From contig BCIO01000001.1 in assembly GCA_001599975.1 (NCBI GenBank), positions 2,542,001-2,606,000 of the forward strand: a DNA stretch of 64,000 nucleotides, read 5' to 3'. Below, one piece after another: positions 31,887 through 42,448 of this stretch (positions are counted from its first letter, which is position 1; every line of letters begins with the position of its first letter). This DNA is from Cystobasidiopsis lactophilus. Its lineage: Eukaryota; Basidiomycota; Agaricostilbomycetes; Agaricostilbales; Chionosphaeraceae. The position numbers and the translations under genes are program-made. The notes under the pieces were generated by a model, which saw nothing but the letters and a program-made list of their open reading frames with translations, had not been told where the DNA came from and did not search any database.

Positions 31887-33955
31887 CTAGGCTTTCTCCC
31901 CAGCCTTGTCGTCCACCGCTTTGGTCTCCCCTTCGATCGGGGGCGCGAACTTGGACTTGGCCCTCAGTCGCGGGCCGTACCTAGCGAACAACCAGGAGCC
32001 GGGTAACATGAGGAGCATTCTGCATTCGCACACCTCGTAAGAATTCTGGGCCAAAAGTGGAAGAGGGAAACGAACAGGATGGCGAGGAAAGTGCAGGCCC
32101 AGTTGACGCCCATATGATGCCACATGGGCTCGACGAACAAGGGCAAGATGCCACCCAAAGTGGAGCGCATGATGACGTGGGCGGCCAGAGCTGAAGCCGA
32201 GTATTGCTTGTACAGGTCGATAAGATAGGTTTGGAACCTGTCTCCGTCCGGGCCTTCAGACCGAGTCCGGGGATGAGTGGGACGGGGCTCACGCTCGGAA
32301 GATGAACACGGAGCCCAAGCCGGTCAGAATGCCGGAGCAGATGGGCGCATAGATAGAAATGTCGCTCCGGTAGCCCGTCCACCCGAGCCAGAACTGTTCG
32401 CGCCCTTGGTGTCAACGCGAGGATTAAGTGGGAGCAATAGACGCGCACCATAGATATGCTGAATATCAAACTGCCATAGCTGCCCATTTCTAATCGAAAT
32501 CTGGGTTGAAGCATGAAGTCAGCAAGGTGGCGTTCGAAGTGCGAGAGGCCGCTCACTCTGGAAGATGTACACCTCCATTGGCCTCCACGCGGCGCAAATA
32601 CCGGGTGTTGAAATGGATGCAGAAGGGCACCGACAAGGCGCAGCCAACCATGATGGACAAGAAAGCGCAGCCGGCCTGACCAGCGTTCAAGCCGTGGATC
32701 TCCTCAAAGATAATCGGATAGCCGCCAAAAAGCATGTAGATGATGGCGAACGTCAAGGCCATGTAAGAAGTCATGGACAAGAGGATGGGCTCCTTGACCA
32801 GCATCTCGAACGGCCGGTAGAGCCAGATGAGCAGGTTGTGCTTCCAGTTCTTGCGGTCCAAGTCCAGCTCGGAGTGCATGTGTCCTTGCCCGCCTTTTCG
32901 CAGCTGCCGTGCCTTGTGGAAGCGGAGCGTCGGAGGGTAGGTCTCCGGCAGGAAGAAGTAAGTGATAATCGTCGAGACGCCAGTCATGATGGTCAGCAGG
33001 ATGAAGCACCAGCGGTAGCCTAGGTGAGAGGGACCGATGAAGCCGCCGATGAGGGGTCGTAAGATAGTGGCGACTAGAGATAATGAGCCTGGAGCCTTCG
33101 AACGTAAAGGGCCAGACTTATCTAATGAAGGTCCCGCAAATGGCGCGAGACTGAGTGGAAAAGGGCGAGACCTTTAGCATGCGGATCCAAATCGAGAAGC
33201 AGCGCAAGGTAAGCAACGCACGAGAAGAGCGAGAGAGGGATCCCCCGTTGCGCGGGTGGGTAAATGTCGCCGATGGTGGACCCCGAATTCGTGGTTGGAG
33301 GAGATGCGCTGTAACCATTCGCAAAAGTTAGAAAGTATTTGGTAAGAGCCAGTGGCAAAACTGACCAGACGCCGGAAAAGAAGCGGAAGACCAAGAGGGC
33401 TGGAAATGACGAGACGGCAGCGCAAAGCCCGTTACATAGCGTGTATAGCGCTAAGCCCCCGATGAACAGCTTTCTGCGACCATAGCTGCACGTTCACGAT
33501 GTCGGCAATCGAAATCAACAAGCGGTTCTTTAGCGGAGTGGGCTCACGTCTCGCTCAGCGGCGCTGCCACACATGGCCCAGCAATGTATCTGTGCCCCTG
33601 TGAGTCAAACGCAGATGTGGAAATGAGGCCGCGCGTAACGGACCCGAAGACGAATATCGACACCACAAGAACATTGGCCGTCGTCCCTATGCCGTACTTC
33701 TCTTTGATCTCTTTTGACGCTCCACTGGGAAGCGAACTGGCTATTGTGGACAAGAAGAGAAGAAAACTAGTCCAGCCGCTAAAGTACGGGTCAGTCTCGG
33801 TGCATAAAGGCGAGGTGGCTAAACTTCTGAGACGCACACAATGAAAGCCCGTTTGCCGTTGCTCCAGTTCCAAGCTGCATCTCGAGATGTCAAGCAGTCC
33901 ATCACGCTTCAAGAGTCCCAAACGCACGGTGTTCCTGGCCTTCCAGAGTCACCAT
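31887..33955 (-). CDS. MFS transporter, DHA1 (drug/polyamine:H+ antiporter-like)
   Basis: Predicted 12-helix plasma-membrane transporter. After the likely start at 33955 (MVTLEGQEH) introns lead to the first helix (GWTSFLLFLSTIASSLPSGA) and KEIKEKYG, VLVVSIFVFG. Then come RFFSGVW, NSGSTIGDIYPPAQRGIPLS (helix 4-5 loop with the GDxxxPxxRG motif typical of DHA1), TYFFLPETYPPTLRFHKARQLRK (central PETYPP loop), LTFAIIYMLFGGYPIIF, MGVNWACTFLAILF and the terminal LFARYGPRLRAKSKFAPP, the usual ending of this family. Introns are numerous and the N-terminal exon edges are approximate. Substrate cannot be read; polyamines or drugs are typical. Confidence 0.85.
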
Positions 33956-34461
33956 GACTGTCCGCTGCCTTCGCAACGAGGCTACGGTGGGCTGCTTCTC
34001 TAAGGGTCGCGCATCATCGCTATTTTCTGTGGCCATAGTGGTCGCATCAGCATAAAGAATCGTTACGACAACGACGGAGAGTCACCGCACCGTTCATCCT
34101 CGCAGGATCTGGGTCACACTCTGGGCGCAGTGTCTCTTCCGACCGCTCTTCTGCCCAATCCACCGGCTCTGGCAGCACCCTATGCTCTTCGCCATCGTTG
34201 TGTATATCGACCATTCGCCACGATGGCTAGCTGGTATTGGCCGTAGGCAAAACCTTTAATTTTAATCGACGAAGGGGTGCAGTTTCGGCACGATCTCGTG
34301 GTTCGGCATGTCGAGCTCATGCAGTGGCGTTCCAGCTTTATGTGTATACAGTCGGCCCCCTGGATTACGTACGCGTCAGGGAAGGTCGTAGAGGAATGAA
34401 AAGCAAGAGTACACAGGAGCAGCAGCGAAAAAGATGGAAAAAGCAAAAGAGCACGAGACCA
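33956..34461. other. Spacer of about 0.5 kb between MFS and NOG1 genes
   Basis: Promoter region of the MFS gene and 3' flank of NOG1. A tggctagctggt stretch near 34222 resembles a tRNA A box but lacks a matching B box and cloverleaf. Nothing else supported. Confidence 0.45.
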
Positions 34462-36927
34462 CTATCGTCGCGTCGTCTTGCCGCCCTTTCTCTTGCCTGA
34501 AAACAGATGCTTTGGCATCTTTGTCCGGACTGAATGATAGAGAATCAACATCGTGGCCACCAAATGGTAAAGGAAGGGGAAAGGCACTCACTGACACGAT
34601 CGGCTTCGCCTGCCTTGGCGAGCCTGTTGGGCTTCCTTTGCGCCAACTTGACCAGCTTCGTGTGCCGCTTGGCTTGCGCCTCGTCGCGCAGACCGGCCAT
34701 GTTGCGATCCTTCCGCGGGAGCCTCGCCGACTTGAGCGCCACGCCCGTATTGGTCTTGACCTTCTTCGCCGGGCTGCTGGTGCCTTCCTCGCCGTCGACG
34801 TCCATGCCGTCCGAGTCGGCGCCATCGTCTGACCAGCTGTCCTCGTCGTCGTCCACCTCCATCTCCGAAGCCTTGCGCTTCCCCTTCTTAGTGGCCTCCT
34901 TGATATCCGCCTGGGCTTGAACAACCTTGATGCGGGCTTCTAGAGTAGAAGTGTCGTAGCCGGCCTCCTTCATACCGGCAATCATATCGCCCACCGAGCG
35001 GTGCACCACGCCCGACGACCGGGGCAACGGGTTGTTGTTCTGCATCTTGACCTTCTTGGTCTGATTCGAGACCTTGATCGTGTCGCGACGGTGACGAATG
35101 GCAGCAGCGGTCTCGGCGATGGCCTCTTCTTCCGAGTCTTCGACCTCGTCGTCCGAAGCGTAGAACCCTTCCTGCTCCAACTTCTCCTCCTCCTGCTCCA
35201 ACTCGTCCAGTTTGGCCAGGATGTCTGGGTCCACAAAGTCGGCGATGTTCTTGCCTTCGTACAACTCGGGCTGCACGTCGTACTTCCACGAGTCGTCCTT
35301 GAGCAGATAAGACTCTGCAAGACAAACAGCAACCATCAGCCCAGGTGTAATTGAAGGTTAGCGGCACAGCTTACTTTTGAGATCCGAAGAGAAAACGCCG
35401 GCTCCGCCGCCCTCAGCTTCGAGGTCGCGCTCCAACCGCCGCCGCTCTGGGTCGGAAGCGTCGTACTTCTTCTTCGCCAGTGCGCCCTCGGGGATGAAGG
35501 GCTTGCGTTCGACGTCGTCCCTTGCAAAGGGTGTGGCCACACGCAGCCGATTGAGTACGGTGTCGGCGCGTTTGGTCTTCTCCTTGATGTCCACGCGGGC
35601 GGCGAGCAGCGCTTCACAGGCGGCGTTTCTGACGTCCATGACGCCCTCCTCGGACACGCAGGACAGCTGGAGGATGGAGATCTTGCCGTCCGAGCCAGCG
35701 ACCAGGCCGTCCAGCAGGGCTTTGTTCTTGGGGTCCAAGTCTTCCGGGCGAGTCACATCAATCTTGTTGATGACGATGAAGGTGGGCTTGTTGGCGAAGA
35801 GAGGCTTGATCGAGTCGAACAGCTTGCACTATGATCAACCAGGGAAAGGAGTCAGTCTTGGGGGATGACAGAACCAGTGCGGAGGCAGACCCACCTGAGC
35901 TTCCACGGTGTAGCCGCATTGCTCGGAAAGGTCCATGAAGTAGAGCACGCAAGACCTGAGATGGGCGAGGGCGGTAATGGACTGCATTTCGATGGTGTTC
36001 ATCTCGTCCAGTGGGTGATCGAGGATGCCGGGGGTGTCGATGACCTGCCAGCGCAAGTACTTGTAGTCCATGTGGCCGACGAACAGGCTCTTGGTAGTGA
36101 AGGCGTAAGGTTGGATGTCGACGTCGGCGCGGGTGACCTTGTTCATGAAGCTCGACTTGCCCACGTTGGGATAGCCGCAGACCAGGAGCGTGCGGGTGGT
36201 CGGGTCGATGGCGGGCAAACGGGACATGTGCTGCCTGACCTGCTCCAAGTAGGCCAGCGGGTCCTTTTGACGCTTCATGATGGTGGCCATACGGCCTAGG
36301 GCGGCCTTTTTGAGCTGCTTGCATCGGTACAAGCTGTCGCCGAACTTGAGCAGGCGGGCGTAGTCCTTGCCCACCGAGTCGATCAAATGCCGGGCGGTGT
36401 TGAGCTGACCAAGAGCGAGCTTGTAGTGATTCTTGTCGTACAGGACGTTGAGCAGAGAAGCGAGGAAAGGGTGGAGGTTCTGTGCCAGGCGTTGAGGTCA
36501 AAGCTCTTCATTAAGGGCAAACGGGACGCCAACGCACATCAAGCAAGGGGAATTCGGTCAAGATCTGGTCCAGTCTCTCGTGGAAAGCATCCTGGGCGAA
36601 CTTGACCTTGCGCATGTAGAAGGAGCTGTCCGTGCGAAGTGAGCAAAAACTTTCCATCGCCATTTCACGCTACAAAGGCCACCCACCGAATTCGGGAGAT
36701 CTTGAAGCCCTTGTGGATCCTGCGTTCGATGGTCAGACCAGTCCTGGGTTCATGCGAGCCCCAAAGCAACGCACTGGGTCGGCGTCTTGCGCTGCGTCTT
36801 GGAGAGGACAATGTCCAAAAAGTCCTGCGACGTTGGCACAGGCGCAATCGCCCTATTTCGACTTGTTAGCATTGCCGCTGATGTGTCTTAGGATCGCGCA
36901 CTTCAAGGCTCCTCTAGCTTGTGCCAT
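34462..36927 (-). CDS. NOG1: Nucleolar GTP-binding protein 1 (NOG1)
   Basis: OBG-family GTPase needed for 60S ribosomal subunit maturation. A 26-base first exon (MAQARGAL plus two bases) splices to [40 protein letters not shown], the NOG1 N-terminal domain, follows. G motifs are clear: GYPNVGKSS (G1), the switch [17 protein letters not shown] (G3), NKID (G4, in [13 protein letters not shown]) and an SCVSEEG (G5) segment. The C-terminal half has [21 protein letters not shown], acidic stretches, [13 protein letters not shown] and Lys-rich ends. The last short exon gives [11 protein letters not shown]. Introns are few in the second half. Length of about 660 residues is normal. Confidence 0.95.
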
Positions 36928-37144
36928 TGCTCCGGAGAAATGGGAGGGTTGCAGATCAAGCGCCGATTTTTCGTTGGCGGGCAACGAGTTGGCTCACAAC
37001 CTGGGCTCGCGCATTGAGCTGCCCTCCTTCATGCAGCAGCAGCGGCCATATCGAGCCTAAGCTACAAGCGACAGCCCACTTAAGTATGTCCACCCTTTTC
37101 GCGCAGGGCGAAGCTGACAGCAATCCTGCGCAGAACAGAGCAGC

Positions 37145-37999
37145 ATGATGAACAGCAACAGCGCGAAGGGCTTCAAGGACTTGCCCAATGAGCTGGTTGT
37201 GAAGATCCTGGACCTTGCTTTGAACGACCCAGAGATCGGTTTCGACGCTCCGGATGCCAGCGTCAGGCTCGTCAACCGCCAGTTCGCCCAGGCTGCCCAG
37301 CTCGCCATGTTCCGCAGGGTCCTCGCCGAAGTGGAATGGGGCGTTGCCCCTATGTATCTGGAACGCTCTTCGAACATTATGATGATCGGTGCGCGCGGAC
37401 CCGTCGTCAAAGCCAGCACCCACAGCGTGTTTGGGCCCACCGAGCTCACCGCTGTCACCCACGAAGTCAAGACGCTTGCGCTCGCGCTGCGTACCCACAG
37501 TGTGGGCATCACTCAACAGGGCTCGCGAGCGCTCAGGGAGGAAGCCGACCCCATCATCACCAAGCTCGTCGGCTTTGCTCCGAGCCTCGCCAGCATCCAT
37601 CTGTCACTGGCCAAAGTGCGCTTCGCTGACATGCTCGAGGGCTCGCCTTTGCCTTTCAGCAAAGTCCGCACCCTGAGCCTGACCCAAGTTGCCGAGATCT
37701 CGGTCAACGACGACCTGCAGCAGCTGCCCGCCCTCGCTCGCCTCACGCTGTCCAAAACGCCTTTCAAGCTGAGCGCTACGGACGAAAGGACTCTATCCAT
37801 TGGTGCCATCGCCTTCCACCGCGGTCCTCCAGGAACTGGGTTCATCGCCAAAGCCGTGCGCCTGCACGAGGGCGATGTGAAACTCCTCCCCCAGAAGCTG
37901 GCCCCCTTCCCAGAAGTTGCTGCCGCCTGCCTCCCCTTGACCAACGACGCCGTGCCGCTCTCCAACCTCCCTGCGACCATCGTTTACAGTCTAAGATGA
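37145..37999 (+). CDS. F-box-like protein, intronless
   Basis: An uninterrupted 284-residue frame with an ATG at 37145 (MMNSNSAKGFKDLPNELVVK). The N-terminus FKDLPNELVVKILDLALND and VRLVNRQFAQAAQLAMFRRV is a clear F-box (LPxELxxxIL...LVxxxF). The rest has regularly spaced leucines (VRTLSLTQVAEIS, LQQLPALARLTLSKT) suggesting degenerate leucine-rich repeats. Function: probable adaptor of an SCF ubiquitin ligase or a non-catalytic relative. It is the longest gene here with no intron, in contrast to nearly all neighbours, which may mean a recent lineage-specific duplicate. It diverges from NOG1 across 217 bases. Confidence 0.75.
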   Translation: MMNSNSAKGFKDLPNELVVKILDLALNDPEIGFDAPDASVRLVNRQFAQAAQLAMFRRVLAEVEWGVAPMYLERSSNIMMIGARGPVVKASTHSVFGPTELTAVTHEVKTLALALRTHSVGITQQGSRALREEADPIITKLVGFAPSLASIHLSLAKVRFADMLEGSPLPFSKVRTLSLTQVAEISVNDDLQQLPALARLTLSKTPFKLSATDERTLSIGAIAFHRGPPGTGFIAKAVRLHEGDVKLLPQKLAPFPEVAAACLPLTNDAVPLSNLPATIVYSLR

Positions 38000-38178
38000 C
38001 ATATGCAAAGTTGTGTTAACTGAATGAGAAATGCGAAAAGTGAGGGAGAAGTGCCCAGTGTCCAACATCTATAAGCCCATCAAGAAAGGTCCAGCGAGCG
38101 AAAAGAGCAAGCGGAAGCAGCTTCAGGGCATACTTAGCTGCGAAGTCGGGGAAGCCATTGCCTGCCAGATCGGCGAGG

Positions 38179-39819
38179 TTAGCCAACGAGGAACATGCGC
38201 TGGCACCAAGGCCGCCGCCACCATGAGGCCATCAAAGCCTGGTCCTTGACTGGCAAGGTGAAGGAAGAAGACCAAGTCTTTCTCGCGGTGGTAATCGGTA
38301 GCTCGTCAAGGTCGACCTCCTCGGGGAAGGCGCCTAATATAGCTTGTTCCGACTGAGACTCGTCGACTGTCAGCAGGCCGTCTTCCATCTGGGAGAGGGT
38401 GCGAGACTCGGCAGAGCAATTTCTGAAGCCCTGAAATACGCCGCCAAGCGAAGCAAATGGCAGTCGAGTACCGGGTTGGTCAAAGCTGGCGCGCTTAGAT
38501 CGCGAAACCTCGGGGCTGGTGTTCGAACCAGGCAAAGGATAAGCGCCAGGGAGCGGAGTCGGCGCAATTTCGTAGTCGACGTCGACCGAATGCTGAAGAA
38601 GCTCGGCAAAGTTGTCGACGCTGGCGTAGGGCATTTCCTGCAGGAGGCGGATCGCAGTGAGCTGAGCGTCTGAGGGGAAACCTCCAGGCAAGTCTTGAGC
38701 ATGAGCTTTGCAAGCACCACTGGATGATTCGACAATGTCGGCGCTGCTCGCTTGGACATTGTTCGACTCTGTAGGCTCGTCAGCGCAGGCCAAGGCCGTG
38801 TCGACCATGGCCAAAGGCGGTGACTGAGCAGGGAAAGCATCCTGGTCTTCTTCGGTGATCGTGGGCAAGGCAAGCGACGGGACCATGAGGCAGGGGCCTC
38901 GCTGAAAAGCGACGTGTTGTGTCTGCCTCAAGGCAGAGCGCTTCTTGCGATCTGCCCGCTTCACCAGCTTGCGAAGTCGCTTGACTTCCTTGACCAGCGC
39001 AGAGATGATCGCGTCTTTGATGGAAGGACTAGTCGATCTGGGCGGCGGCAGGTCTTGCGACAGGGGAGAGGAAGGTGGCACGACTTGGGCCAAAGAAGCC
39101 ATTGACGCAGCGGAAGCCCTGGCTCTGGCCTCCTTCTTGTCTTCCAGCTGTGCAAAGAACAGCTCGGAGGGCGCCATGAGGCACAACTCGATCTCCGGCT
39201 CTTCGCAGGAGACCTCTTCACACGAGAGGTCGGGCACCCAGGCTTCGTCCCAGTTGCCCTCGTTCTCCTCGTCCCAGCGCCAGTCGTAGTTGTCCTCGTC
39301 GGCGACCATTGGTAGCACTCGAGGACCGCGTGGTGGAAGAGCTTGGTTGGCCAGGTGGACAAGCTGCAACAGCTGGTGCGAGGCGGGTTGGGCGGTGGTG
39401 CGGTATTGGGTGGGCATAGGATCGCAAGATTCAGTGGAAGCGAAGAATGGTTGCACAAAGTCGGCCTTTGGCAGAGGACGAGGGCGGGAGGGAGCTGGCA
39501 CGGGGTAGTCGCCGTTCAGGTCAAAGCGGGCGAGTCTGATAGGGCGAGGCGTGATCTGTGAGGTTCAAATAAGACCAATGATCTTCTGGGGTGTTGGAAA
39601 AAGGAGTGGCAAAGCAGCTCACCAAGGGCACTTCGCGAGTTGATTCCAGCAGAGCGGCAGGGCTCAAGATGGGCACTTTGCCAGTTGATGTCTGTGGAAA
39701 CCATGGATGAGCTCGAGAACCAAGGCATCAAGTCAACCAACAGAACCCACGTTCAAAACGGCTCGGTCCAAGACGCGCGAGAATCCGAGGCCAGGAGGGC
39801 AGGGCAAGAACTTGGCCAT
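38179..39819 (-). CDS. Orphan acidic/Ser-Pro-rich protein with basic helix
   Basis: Not recognised. The model starts at 39819 (MAKFLPCPPGLGFSRVLDRA). Two introns with good borders (AAC|gtgggt...cag and CTT|ggtgag...cacag) join TSTGKVPILSPAALLESTRE and ITPRPIRLARFDLNGDYPVP to one long last exon. That exon holds an acidic block (DEDNYDWRWDEENEGNWDE and EEVSCEEPEIE), a basic helix of coiled-coil type (LVKEVKRLRKLVKRADRKKR) and long Ser/Pro/Ala-rich regions. The end is SWWRRPWCQRMFLVG. About 510 residues. No membrane helix or enzyme motif. The compact N-terminal 65 residues look more conserved in style than the disordered remainder. A nuclear role is a guess only. Confidence 0.6.
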
Positions 39820-40708
39820 TTTGAGGAGAAAGCGAGCAGTGATAGGAGGGTAAAGGTGGACTTGAGCTTCTCAAGATGTGAGAAAATTGCTAGCTGGCCT
39901 GAGCGAAGATGGAAGTAGCGGAGCAAGAGTCGAAAAAGTGAGTCGAGCGACGGAAATCCCAGCGGCTGTCGGGTGGCCCGCCTGTGGGTTTCGCATTTGA
40001 TGGCCCTTGCTGAAGTTGTGGGTCCTTAGGAATACAATAAAGAGCCAACCAGGCCAGAAACATGTCGCTGCTGCTCTCCAGCGCGCCAGCAGGCTTCCAG
40101 CTCGATTTCCGGATGTGAGCCGGAAGTCACGTTTTGCTTTGCTCAGCACGCTTGGGAGCTCCCCTGCTTCGCCTTGCCCTGCAGCTGCCGCCTTGCCTTA
40201 GAATCGCACGATTCGCTCAAGAGAGATCTGACTGCCGAGGATTCTACCAACAAAAAAAAAACGCGCTTCTTCTTTGATGAACCTCTCCAACAACTTGCTT
40301 GCTTTGCTTCGCTTCGCTTCGCGATGCTGCATTCCGTGCTACACAACACACCCCCTTGAGATATTCTTGATGTTGGACTTGATGCTCGTGGAATTGCTGC
40401 GGGCCCGTGGGGTGCCGGAGCGAAGTGGTCACCGTGCCTGTGTCAGCGAGGTGCGATTGGACTCGCCCCATGCTTCGACGGTTTCCAGTAGCATCACAAG
40501 ACGCCTCGCTTCGCCTTCCGACGTCGGCTGTGAAGTCTAGCCCGTGTGAGAACCGTCTCCCCTCACACCCATGATGTCTCGAAACTTCTGTCAATTCGTT
40601 CCGGGTCTGTCTGCTTCTTTGTCTCCTGTATGAACTCCGCCCCTGCTCTTTCTCCATCCACGAGCTCACACATCATTGTTGACTCCGGTTGATTGTGGCC
40701 CGTAGCAA
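39820..40708. promoter_or_regulatory. Divergent intergenic region of about 0.9 kb
   Basis: Separates two outward-facing genes. It contains a run of ten A residues at about 40251 and a short repeated cttcg block at 40305-40325 (ttcgcttcgcttcgc). No gene or RNA was recognised. Confidence 0.45.
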
Positions 40709-42322
40709 ATGGCAAAGCGCATGGCGCTTGGCTTGCCTTTGGCCTGTTTGTTCGCTTGTGGAATGGCAGACAATAGCGGCGCCTTTATGGATGTTCCTGG
40801 CAACCTCGTGCAATGGTGTGCTCATAGGCTATTGCTACACTGCTGTCGCTCACAGGCTTGGAGCAGTTCTGACGCCGAAATCACGTTTGCATCGAGCTTT
40901 GACAACAGATTCGATTTCTACATCTACGATGCGGCAAGCGGGCAAACTGTGGAGAAGTTGCCCGGGTCAGATGATGCAGGATCATTCACTTGGGGTGCGT
41001 GTCAAATGCAGTTCTTAAGCCCGCTACTAGCACGATACTCACATCGCGCTGCACAAACCTCTAGCAACGGATATACCTGGTGGCACTCAAGTCATCTTAT
41101 CTGTCCTTCAACAGCAAGTTGACGAGCAAACAAACTACACCAGAACTATTCAGTCTTCTTCCGACACGTCATGCTTCTACGCAAATCGCGGGCAGCTACT
41201 GGGCGCCTATCACAGCCTGTACGAAGACCAGATTACATCTTTAAGCCTTGGTGTTCCCCCAGCCACGCCTTCGACTACGCAGAATGCTGCCACCACCCAC
41301 ACTAGCCAGAGCACCGCCCGCCTAGAGCAGAGTACTTCAACACAGCGGGCTCCTGGTGCCACATTGCCGCAGGAAATCTCTCCGCAAGACAACTCTCTTC
41401 AAGAGGACAACACTGGATCGGCCGGTGCTGATCTGAATACGGCAGCTAATCTGGCGTCGTTTTCGTTGCGGACGGAAACTTTGGTGCTTGCAAACGATTC
41501 GACGGTCACGGTGACGTCCAACGTCCAGGTTATATATGCTCCAACGCATTCTCAATCCACCAACGGAATCCCGAAGCAAGTCGCTCTTCCATTCGTTGGG
41601 ATGGGCCTTGCTAACCAGAGCATCAGTTCCACCTCCTCGCTTCTCCCTGCTGCTGCCCACGAAGGGCCAGGGTCCAAAAAGTCCCTTCCCCCCTCCTCTA
41701 TAGCTGCAATCGTCTCCATGATCTCGCTGGCATGCCTTGTGGCAAGTGCTCTGTACATCCACAGAAGGAAAGCGCAAAGGTCGGCGCATGTTCAAGGCCC
41801 CAGTTCTTGGCACGGTGACGAGTGAGCCCCCAATGATTTTGTTCCTTACAGCGACATGAATATGCCCGTTTTTTCCTCAGGAAATCTGTGGCGGGAGATG
41901 CCTTGATCTGCGACGGCGGTCCTTACGAAGGAGCGAAGGGCTTCGAGAATTGGACTCGATTATCAGCAGACTCTGCTCACCTCAAAGCACCGCCGACTAC
42001 GCCTGCCAGTGTCGCAGCCTCCGACGCCAAGAAACCTCTCCCGTTCCCTTCGTCTATTTGGACCGATCCTCGCGCAACCGCGGTATCCGTCAGCACATCG
42101 ACCTACTCTGCTTCTATTGCGAGTAGCAAGTCTAGGCTAGACAGCGCATGGATGACTGCCGGCACTCCTGCGCACTGTGACATTGAGTCCAGCTCGAGAT
42201 GGTCGAGGCCAACGACAGGCTCATCATCTCGCTCGCACTCGCCGTCTCTCAGCGATTATAGCCTGGGCATGGTGGAGCAGTTTCAACCGTCCAACCACGG
42301 GTATAGGATGTCTAAAGTGTGA
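40709..42322 (+). CDS. Predicted single-pass cell-surface glycoprotein, orphan
   Basis: Not recognised by family but with clear topology. The start MAKRMALGLPLACLFACGMA is a signal peptide. An intron follows NLVQW; the next exon carries SSDAEITFASSFDNRFDFYI and ends FTW, joined over a second intron to ATDIPGGTQVILSVLQQQVD. The ectodomain turns into a Ser/Thr-rich stalk (PATPSTTQNAATTHTSQSTA and onward) likely to be O-glycosylated. One membrane helix (IAAIVSMISLACLVASALYI) is followed by a basic stop-transfer HRRKAQR. The cytosolic tail of about 160 residues is rich in Ser and Pro (STSTYSASIASSKSRLDS). The plan is that of fungal wall sensors or mucins, though no WSC domain is seen. About 470 residues. 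Confidence 0.7.
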
Positions 42323-42448
42323 TAGAGAACATTTGCGGTGTCGGACAAGGAGGGCTCGTGGCAATTGATTGTAACGGGACTTGTTATTACACTTGCAATG
42401 ATCGAGGTGCAGTGAAAGAGAGAAATAGAGAACGAACAGGACCACTGT

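Noticed and set aside
34222-34330. tRNA A-box-like sequence tggctagctggt
   Set aside because: No B box (ggttcgannc) at the right distance and no cloverleaf could be drawn on either strand.
40251-40325. A10 run and ttcgcttcgcttcgc block
   Set aside because: Simple-sequence noise in a promoter region; too short to call a transposon end or a satellite. No target-site duplication seen.
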